DNA of 12,271 bases from positions 1 to 12,271 of the forward strand of contig JAGDMX010000050.1 in assembly GCA_017860725.1 (NCBI GenBank), written 5' to 3'. This DNA is from Chloroflexota bacterium. GTDB lineage: Bacteria > Chloroflexota > Anaerolineae > Anaerolineales > UBA4823. Of the stretch, positions 7,372 through 12,271 are shown piece after piece. The position numbers were made by a program, and so were the translations under genes. The notes under the pieces are model-generated. The model searched no databases and was not told where the DNA came from. It was given only the letters and a program-made list of their open reading frames with translations. Positions within the stretch are counted from its first letter, which is position 1; every line of letters begins with the position of its first letter.

Positions 7372-7372
7372 G

Positions 7373-8503
7373 ATGCCTGAAGGTCACTTAGAAATAGGCG
7401 CGATCGTTACCCTGGAAAAACCGGAATTCAACCGGCTATTGGTTGCCATTCAGGAGCAGGGTTACGAAACCCTCGGTCCAACCATCCAGGATGACACGAT
7501 ACAATATAACAGGATAAATGGCCTTGACGACCTACCCCGTGGCATGACCAGCAAGCAAGATGCAGGCTACTATCGCCTAGAATATTCCGGGCACAATAAT
7601 TATTTCGATGTCACACCCGGTCCACAAAGCTGGAAAGGGCAATTCTTCCCACCTCGCACAGAACTTTTGACTTTGTACCGCCAAAACAAGCGCGATTGGA
7701 GCGCTGAAAAAACACAACCTAATCAGCCACCTACTGCACTGATTGGGGTTCGACCCTGTGAGTTGGCAGCCATCCAGGTACAAGATCGGGTCTTTCTCCG
7801 AAATGACCTTTCGGATCCTCTCTACCTATCCCGCCGAGAGAGAACTTTCATATTGGTCGCCAATTGCCTGCACCCAGGCGGGACCTGCTTCTGTGTTTCC
7901 ATGGGAACCGGCCCTCGATCTCACAGTGGTTTTGACCTGAGCCTTACCGAGTTGAACGATGTTTTTCTGATGGAGATTGGGTCAGAAGCAGGGCGAGCCA
8001 TTCTGGCAGATTTACCCTGGCAACCAGCAGCCGCATTCTCGCTGCAAGCAGCAGAACGTGGTTTTGAGTATGCGATCCGACACATGGGGCGCACTATACC
8101 CGATGTCGAGCGGCTGCCCGAAGCCTTGCTCAACGATCTGGAAAACCAGCAGTACGATGATGTCGCAAAGCGCTGCCTGAGCTGTACAAACTGTACGCAG
8201 GTCTGCCCAACCTGTTTTTGCTGGGATGTTCAAGAGGTCAACAACTTGAGCGGCAGCGAGGTGCGGCGAGAACGTGTCTGGGACTCCTGCTTCAACCCCA
8301 TGTATACATATGTATTCGGAGGTAACACCAGACCAAATACCCGTTCACGCTACCGCCAGTGGATCACCCATAAGCTTGCGTCATGGTACTACCAGTTCGG
8401 TGTCTCTGGTTGTGTTGGCTGTGGTCGGTGCATCACATGGTGCCCAGCGGGTATCGATATCACTGCTGAAGCTAATGCACTTTTATCGGAGGTGAAGGCA
8501 TGA
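7373..8503 (+). CDS. hyhB: Group 3b [NiFe]-hydrogenase/sulfhydrogenase beta subunit (4Fe-4S electron transfer)
   Basis: This 376-residue iron-sulfur protein passes electrons between the small subunit and the flavin-containing gamma subunit. The family hallmark GVRPCELAAI lies at 125-134, and NCLHPGG...CFCVSMGTGP at 164-181. Two C-terminal [4Fe-4S] clusters are visible: C268-xx-C271-xx-C274-xxx-C278 and C347-xx-C350-xx-C353-xxx-C357. C281 and C283 lie nearby. The start is the ATG at 7373 with AGGAGG at 7361-7366, inside the end of the preceding gene; a reading from 7334 would add 13 unconserved residues. Its last bases overlap the gamma gene in an ATGA junction. In Pyrococcus and Thermococcus the equivalent subunit belongs to a cytoplasmic NADPH-linked hydrogenase that can also reduce polysulfide. 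The length and all cluster cysteines look intact. Confidence 0.93.
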   Translation: MPEGHLEIGAIVTLEKPEFNRLLVAIQEQGYETLGPTIQDDTIQYNRINGLDDLPRGMTSKQDAGYYRLEYSGHNNYFDVTPGPQSWKGQFFPPRTELLTLYRQNKRDWSAEKTQPNQPPTALIGVRPCELAAIQVQDRVFLRNDLSDPLYLSRRERTFILVANCLHPGGTCFCVSMGTGPRSHSGFDLSLTELNDVFLMEIGSEAGRAILADLPWQPAAAFSLQAAERGFEYAIRHMGRTIPDVERLPEALLNDLENQQYDDVAKRCLSCTNCTQVCPTCFCWDVQEVNNLSGSEVRRERVWDSCFNPMYTYVFGGNTRPNTRSRYRQWITHKLASWYYQFGVSGCVGCGRCITWCPAGIDITAEANALLSEVKA

Positions 8504-9369
8504 CCGCCTACTCCCCACAACAAACCGCTGCAATCTCCCTTGTCTCACCCATGCTTCCCTTCCGAGCAGAGATATTATCTGTCCAGCCGGAAGCCCCGCT
8601 TGTTTCTACATATTGGATGCGCTTCCTGGATCCCGAGCTTCGCACCAGCTATCAGTTCAAGCCCGGTCAGTTCAACATGCTTTCCATTCCCGGCATGGGC
8701 GAAGCAGCCATCTCCATCAGCTCTGACTCAAACGACCATCAACGGGTTGGTCATACGGTACGATTTGTTGGCAATGTGACCAATGCCATCAGCCGGCTCA
8801 AAGCCGGGGATGTGATTGGGGTACGTGGCCCGTTCGGAACTAGCTGGCCGCTAGAGGATCACCACGGGAAAGATATCTTTATTGCTGCTGGTGGGATCGG
8901 ATTACCTCCACTGCGCCCGATACTATATCAGGTCATGGCACAACGAAATAACTTCGGGAGGGTAGTTGTCATTTATGGAGCACGTACACCCGACGATCTG
9001 CAGTTCACCCGGGAATACAAAGCTTGGGAAGAGGCCGGCATTGAGCTGATTATCACCGTCGACCGTGGCGATGAAAAATGGACCGGATTAGTGGGCGTAG
9101 TTCCCCTGATGTTCTACCGCCTACGTATGGACCCCCGAAAATCTGTCGTATACACTTGCGGTCCCGAAATTATGATTCGCTTCGTAATCTTCGAAGCTCT
9201 TGCACGCCGCATCACGCCAGATCAAATCTACGTTTCCATGGAGCGCAACATGCGCTGTGGCCTGGGATTATGCGGACATTGCCAGCTTGGGCCATATTTT
9301 GTCTGTAAAGACGGACCGGTATTCACCTATGAGCAGCTCCAACCATACTTCAATGTGGAGGATCTGTAA
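8500..9369 (+). CDS. hyhG: Group 3b [NiFe]-hydrogenase gamma subunit, FAD/NAD(P)-binding reductase
   Basis: This 289-residue protein is of the ferredoxin-NADP reductase superfamily and exchanges electrons with NAD(P)(H). The N-terminal FAD barrel shows FKPGQFNMLSIPG (53-65) and AAISISS (69-75), the flavin contact region. The nucleotide-binding half shows AAGGIGLPPLRP (129-140), VVIYGART (156-163) and VYTCGPE (217-223). A C-terminal [2Fe-2S] site has C253, C258, C261 and C269 (RCGLGLCGHCQLG...VCKDGP), as in dihydroorotate dehydrogenase electron-transfer subunits. The ATG at 8500 overlaps the previous stop by four bases, with GGAGG at 8488-8492. The stop overlaps the small-subunit start by one base (TAATG). 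This tight coupling implies stoichiometric synthesis. All expected motifs are present. NADH versus NADPH preference cannot be told from the sequence by eye. Confidence 0.93.
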   Translation: MTAYSPQQTAAISLVSPMLPFRAEILSVQPEAPLVSTYWMRFLDPELRTSYQFKPGQFNMLSIPGMGEAAISISSDSNDHQRVGHTVRFVGNVTNAISRLKAGDVIGVRGPFGTSWPLEDHHGKDIFIAAGGIGLPPLRPILYQVMAQRNNFGRVVVIYGARTPDDLQFTREYKAWEEAGIELIITVDRGDEKWTGLVGVVPLMFYRLRMDPRKSVVYTCGPEIMIRFVIFEALARRITPDQIYVSMERNMRCGLGLCGHCQLGPYFVCKDGPVFTYEQLQPYFNVEDL

Positions 9370-10163
9370 TGTCTAAGCCTAAAGTTGCTGTATATAAATT
9401 CTCATCCTGTGATGGATGCCAGCTATCGATCCTGAATTTGGAGGATGAGCTGCTCGACCTGGCGGGAGCAGTCGAAATCGCGTTTTTCCTGGAAGCAACG
9501 CGCAGGGTGCTGCCTGGACCTTATGATATTGGCCTGGTAGAGGGCTCAATCTCCACACCACATGAAGCCGAGCGTATCCAGGAAATCCGCCACCAGGTAC
9601 GTTTCTTGATTGCTCTGGGAACCTGTGCCACTTCAGGAGGTATCCAGGCCCTGAGAAACTTTACCCAGGTTGATGACCTAGCGGTCATCGTCTATGAGCA
9701 CCCTGATTACCTGCATGTATTGGATACCTCCACACCCATATCGCAACATGTTAAGGTAGACCTTGAGCTATGGGGTTGCCCGGTCAACAAGTATCAGGTA
9801 CTAGAATGCGTGGCAGCATTGCTGCAAAATCGTACTCCTTACCTGCCAACACACAGCGTTTGCCTGGATTGCAAGCGGCGTGGGACGGTCTGCGTGATGG
9901 TTGCCAATGGCACGCTATGTCTAGGTCCTGCCACACGTACTGGCTGTGGCGCCTTGTGCCCTGCAAGTGGTCGTGGGTGCTATGGCTGCTTTGGTCCAGC
10001 TCCTGGTGCCGAATATGCGACCACAGCACACTTGCTACAATCCAAAGAGCATTACCCAGGCGAAGCTGTCCATCTAATGCGTAATTTCGCTGGCTATGCT
10101 CCTCAGTTCCGAGAAGCCGTTGATGCGCTAGTCGGCGGCAGCGAAAACGAGCCTGCCCTGTAA
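9369..10163 (+). CDS. hyhS: Group 3b [NiFe]-hydrogenase small subunit (delta)
   Basis: This 264-residue subunit carries iron-sulfur clusters from the NiFe site towards the beta subunit. The proximal-cluster ligands are C14 and C17 in FSSCDGCQ, C86 in ALGTCATSGG and C137 in WGCPVNKYQ. The C-terminal part is rich in cysteine: C165-xx-C168, C175, C184, C193, C197, C204 and C207 supply further [4Fe-4S] clusters. There is no twin-arginine signal peptide and no C-terminal membrane anchor, as expected for a cytoplasmic group 3 enzyme rather than a periplasmic group 1 enzyme. GGAGG at 9357-9361 precedes the ATG, which overlaps the gamma stop by one base. The stop at 10161-10163 runs into the AGGAGG site of the large-subunit gene. 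The reading frame looks complete. Confidence 0.93.
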   Translation: MSKPKVAVYKFSSCDGCQLSILNLEDELLDLAGAVEIAFFLEATRRVLPGPYDIGLVEGSISTPHEAERIQEIRHQVRFLIALGTCATSGGIQALRNFTQVDDLAVIVYEHPDYLHVLDTSTPISQHVKVDLELWGCPVNKYQVLECVAALLQNRTPYLPTHSVCLDCKRRGTVCVMVANGTLCLGPATRTGCGALCPASGRGCYGCFGPAPGAEYATTAHLLQSKEHYPGEAVHLMRNFAGYAPQFREAVDALVGGSENEPAL

Positions 10164-10174
10164 GGAGGCAATCG

Positions 10175-10693
10175 ATGAGACAAAATATTGAAGTTGATGC
10201 ATTAGCCCGAGTAGAAGGCGAGGGCGCTTTATACATCCGTCTTAAGGACGGCGAAATTAACGATATCCAGGTAAACATTTACGAGCCGCCACGCTTTTTC
10301 GAAGGTTTTTTGCAGGGGCGCTATTACCAAGAAGTACCGGATATCACGGCACGGATTTGCGGAATCTGCCCGGTTGCCTATCAAATGAGCTCGGTGCAAG
10401 CCCTGGAAGCTGCCCTGAATATCACCATCTCCCCTGAAGTGCGGGCTTTGCGCCGATTGCTTTATTGTGCCGAATATATCGAGAGTCATGCGCTACATAT
10501 TTATATGCTCCAGGCGCCTGACTTGTTGGGGCACGATAGCGCATTATCGTTAGCAAAAGTCGCACCGGATGTCGTACGTCAAGCACTACGTCTTAAAAAA
10601 ATTGGCAATAGCCTGCTGCGAGTCGTTGGCGGGCGCTCCGTCCTGCCCTGGATTACCCAGACTTTTCGATGGACTATGAGTTTGTCGCCCTGA
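10175..10693 (+). pseudogene. hyhL: Group 3b [NiFe]-hydrogenase large subunit (alpha), N-terminal fragment, frame-disrupted
   Basis: The first 156 or so of 172 codons are clearly the start of a group 3b catalytic subunit. ARVEGEG (11-17) leads in, and RICGICPVAY (61-70) gives the N-terminal Ni-binding pair C62/C65. YCAEYIESHALHIYML (about 107-122) and KIGNSLLRVVGGRSV then follow. After the GGRSV codons (ending about 10642) the frame reads ILPWITQT-like sequence unlike the family and stops at 10691-10693. Family members continue from this point with about 40 more residues before a PDF motif, which here appears at once in another frame. The start has AGGAGG at 10163-10168 and an ATG at 10175. 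As it stands this fragment lacks the C-terminal Ni ligands and cannot form an active site. Whether this is a true mutation or an assembly error cannot be told from the window. Confidence 0.85.
10640..10650 (+). other. hyhL: Deletion/frame-change junction within hyhL
   Basis: Codons through GGRSV (to 10642) read in the frame of the 10175 start. From about 10645 the other frame reads ALDYPDFSMDYEFVAL, which fits the family's PDF...EFV region. The in-frame starts and ends of both fragments are otherwise intact. The combined gene spans 1163 bases, against about 1280-1300 for complete relatives as I recall them. This points to loss of roughly 120-130 bases, not a multiple of three, at this spot. 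The first fragment overlaps the second fragment's frame by about 50 bases only by chance read-through. Confidence 0.75.
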
Positions 10694-11337
10694 CCAGAGA
10701 TGACGAATACGCCATTTACGATGGCGAGGTGCTCTCATCGACCGGACTACGGGTGACCGCTACAGGTTACGACAGTGCTTACCTGGAAACCCATGTACAG
10801 CATTCCAATGCTTTACACAGCCATACTAAAGCTGGCTCGTCCTATTTTGTCGGCCCGCTAGCGAGATTAAATCTAAATTATTCTCAACTTCGACCTGCTG
10901 CCAGGCAGGCAGCGGAAAAAGCAGGCATCACATTGCCTATGCGCAATCCCTTTATGAACCTGCTGGCACGTGCGATTGAGCTCGTAGAAGTATGTGATCT
11001 GGCCATTGAGCTGGCAGGTAATTACCTGCCGGTTGGTCCAAGTCACGCCGAGATTAAGATACGCGCTGGTGAGGGGGCAGGAGTCTCAGAAGCACCGCGC
11101 GGTTTACTCTATCATCACTATATCGTAGATGACCAAGGAATGATCCGCCACGCCAAGATCACACCCCCCACAGCACAGAATTTTGCCCAGATGGAGGCCG
11201 ATCTGTGGGAGTATGCCCCACAGGTTATCGACCTGCCCCATGAAGAAGCTACGCTGGCGTGCGAACACCTGATCCGCTCTTATGATCCCTGTATCTCGTG
11301 CGCTACGCACTTCTTAAAGCTAACAATTGAACGATAA
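10669..11337 (+). pseudogene. hyhL: Group 3b [NiFe]-hydrogenase large subunit (alpha), C-terminal fragment
   Basis: This open frame begins by position 10645; its first ATG is at 10669, giving 222 residues, but without a ribosome site. It carries the C-terminal half of the catalytic subunit: HSNALHSHTKAGSSYFVGPLARL (around 45-67), EAPRGLLYHHYIVD (about 142-155), ITPPTAQNFAQMEADL and the Ni/Fe-ligating motif DPCISCATH, with C208, C211 and H214. After H214 comes an eight-residue tail, FLKLTIER, the piece a maturation endopeptidase would remove. A fitting endopeptidase is encoded just downstream. The fragment lacks RICGICP, which is in the other frame, so alone it cannot bind the NiFe centre. Conservation is high right up to the junction, which suggests a recent break or a sequence error rather than long decay. 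Confidence 0.85.
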
Positions 11338-11358
11338 CAACAAGGCGGAAAATATAGC

Positions 11359-11395
11359 GGTGTGCCTGGGTATAATACCTCCGGCACACCTTTTT
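11359..11395 (+). terminator. Intrinsic terminator after the hydrogenase structural genes
   Basis: GGTGTGCC (11359-11366) and GGCACACC (11383-11390) form a perfect 8-bp stem, with possible extra G-C/G-U pairs inside, immediately followed by TTTTT (11391-11395). It begins 22 bases after the large-subunit stop and ends 15 bases before the maturation protease start. Confidence 0.85.
11371..11376 (+). promoter_or_regulatory. Possible -10 box (TATAAT) inside the terminator loop
   Basis: A perfect TATAAT lies in the terminator loop, 33 bases before the protease ATG, a workable distance for a promoter driving only that gene. No recognisable -35 box stands 16-18 bases upstream, and the extended -10 TG is one base out of register. 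It may be chance. Confidence 0.3.
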
Positions 11396-11409
11396 AATTC
11401 GAGAATCAG

Positions 11410-11901
11410 ATGATAAAAGTTATTGGCATCGGCCAAACAATGCGGGGTGATGACGCCGCTGGAATACGTGCGGTTCAATATTGGCAGGCAGCCTATCCCA
11501 AATCCAGTCAGCAGCCCAATGTACAAGTATTGATTGAAGAGCTTCCCGGCCTGGCATTGCTGGATATGCTTGTAGGTGCATCATTTGTCGTGATCGCCGA
11601 TGCGGTTCGTAGTAACGTGGATCCCGGAACGATCCACCATCTCGAAATCACAGACCTGGCTACCTTCAAACCCGGCTTGTCATCTGCCCATGGCTGGGGG
11701 TTGGCAGAGACCCTGGCATTAATCGGTATTTTGGGGCTATCCAATATGCCAGAACAGATTAGCCTAGTGGGCATCGAAGCGGGCGACCTGAATATGGGTA
11801 TGACTCTCAGCCCACCGGTCACCGAATCGCTCACACAAGCCGCGGCCTTGATCGAGAGCCTGGTGACCGGAAGGCTTGCAACGAAAGTAAATGGTAATTA
11901 A
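11410..11901 (+). CDS. Hydrogenase maturation endopeptidase (peptidase M52, HyaD/HybD/HycI family)
   Basis: This 163-residue protease trims the C-terminal tail of a [NiFe]-hydrogenase large subunit after nickel insertion. The N-terminal signature VIGIGQTMRGDDAAGIRAV (4-22) matches GxGNxxxxDDGxG, with Q in place of the usual N. Likely Ni-sensing ligands, by analogy with HybD E16, D62 and H93, are D15, D64 (VIADAV) and H94 (SSAHGWGL). Its natural substrate would be the large subunit encoded just upstream, which ends in DPCISCATH plus eight residues. The gene is separated from that operon by a terminator; the ATG at 11410 has only a weak GAG ribosome site. Length is normal for the family and no disruption is seen. 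Its stop lies two bases from the end of the convergent glycosidase gene. Confidence 0.9.
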   Translation: MIKVIGIGQTMRGDDAAGIRAVQYWQAAYPKSSQQPNVQVLIEELPGLALLDMLVGASFVVIADAVRSNVDPGTIHHLEITDLATFKPGLSSAHGWGLAETLALIGILGLSNMPEQISLVGIEAGDLNMGMTLSPPVTESLTQAAALIESLVTGRLATKVNGN

Positions 11902-11903
11902 AA

Positions 11904-12271
11904 TCAATCCTTGCTAGTACGGTAAAGAATTCGCAAAGGACTATCACTGCTATTCAGCGCAATTTCTGGCGTTAGGAAACCATTTAACTGGATCAGTCTG
12001 GCCACTAAGCCAGTCCAGCCGATTTGATGACTGGCTCCTAACCCCGCTCCATTATCTCCAGGAAAATACTCATAAAATAAAAAGTAATCACGCCAGTACG
12101 GATCCGTCTGGAATTTTTCCGATCCACCAAAAACAGGTCGTTTTCCTTGTTCATCCTTTAAGAAAATTCGTGTTAGCCGTTGAGCGATTTCCATGCTAAC
12201 TTCAAAGAAGGTCCTCATATTGCTCGAACCAATAGGACACTCGATCTTGAAATCATCCCCATGAACATTTA
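11904..12271 (-). CDS. GH63/MGH1-type glycoside hydrolase, C-terminal end (5' part beyond right edge)
   Basis: The minus-strand frame is open from the right edge to a TGA at 11904-11906, giving 122 residues. It begins NVHGDDFKIECPIGSSN upstream of the first internal ATG at 12218, so that ATG is not the true start. The stretch includes KRPVFGG, the motif FYEYFPGDNGAGLGASHQ and IGWTGLVARL, typical of the C-terminal (alpha/alpha)6-barrel end of glucosidases related to GH63 and mannosylglycerate/glucosylglycerate hydrolases. In that family the glutamate of the EYF motif region is a candidate general base; I infer this from memory of the family. Substrate cannot be decided from the tail. No transcription terminator is visible between it and the maturation protease. 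Confidence 0.75.
   Translation of the reverse strand, partial: NVHGDDFKIECPIGSSNMRTFFEVSMEIAQRLTRIFLKDEQGKRPVFGGSEKFQTDPYWRDYFLFYEYFPGDNGAGLGASHQIGWTGLVARLIQLNGFLTPEIALNSSDSPLRILYRTSKD

Noticed and set aside
7334..7372. Upstream start for the beta subunit adding 13 residues
   Set aside because: The ATG at 7373 has AGGAGG six bases upstream and begins conserved sequence; the extra residues lie within the preceding gene's end.
9784..10278. Minus-strand open frame of 164 codons over the small/large subunit boundary
   Set aside because: It is antisense to two well-supported hydrogenase genes and resembles nothing; chance frame.
10152..10650. CCTGCCCTG at 10152-10160 and again at the hyhL junction (10642-10650) as deletion-causing repeats
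   Set aside because: The intervening sequence is intact N-terminal hyhL, so recombination between these two copies would not produce the observed loss; likely coincidence.
10640..10693. Programmed -1 ribosomal frameshift joining the two hyhL fragments
   Set aside because: No X-XXY-YYZ slippery heptamer in the overlap, and joining the frames would still leave about 40 conserved residues missing, so a deletion explains it better.

Overview
The window looks like a chromosomal segment of an anaerobic or facultative bacterium, most likely a member of the Chloroflexota (Anaerolineae-like). The clues are a cytoplasmic group 3b [NiFe]-hydrogenase operon headed by a small cyclic-nucleotide-fold gene, a long BTAD-AAA-TPR regulator, a DRG/Obg-like TGS GTPase and a GH63-type glycosidase. 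This taxonomic placement is an inference from gene content and moderate GC; no rRNA or other marker gene is present.

Left part (1-2306, minus strand): two tightly coupled genes. The first transcribed encodes an unusual 446-residue fusion of a protoglobin-like haem domain with two Rieske [2Fe-2S] domains. Six bases later comes a pyridine nucleotide-disulfide oxidoreductase (mercuric reductase/dihydrolipoamide dehydrogenase type) that runs off the left edge. Together they could form a NAD(P)H > FAD > 2Fe-2S > haem electron-transfer or gas-sensing module.

Middle (2307-5711): a 426-bp divergent intergenic region carries two near-identical 35-bp direct repeats, each holding two copies of TCGTTACGA spaced 12 bp apart, and a 16-bp-arm inverted repeat between them. 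To the right is a SARP/AfsR-like regulator with winged-helix, BTAD, ATPase and TPR parts. It is the natural candidate to bind the repeats and control both directions. A TGS-domain GTPase follows (5747-6733).

Right part (6874-11901): a compact plus-strand hydrogenase operon. It encodes a stand-alone cyclic-nucleotide-fold protein, the beta subunit (4Fe-4S electron transfer), the gamma subunit (FAD/NAD(P) reductase with 2Fe-2S), the small subunit and the large subunit. The genes overlap or abut and have strong Shine-Dalgarno sequences. The large-subunit gene is broken: about 40 internal residues appear to be missing and the frame changes at about 10640-10650. Both Ni-binding cysteine motifs survive, in different frames. 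An intrinsic terminator follows, then a hydrogenase maturation endopeptidase. The end of a GH63-like glycosidase gene converges from the right edge with a 2-bp gap.

As laid out, electrons from H2 (small and large subunits) would pass through the beta and gamma subunits to NAD(P)+, or back to protons or sulfur. In the sequence as given, the large subunit cannot be made as one chain. This is either a real inactivation or an assembly/sequencing deletion.
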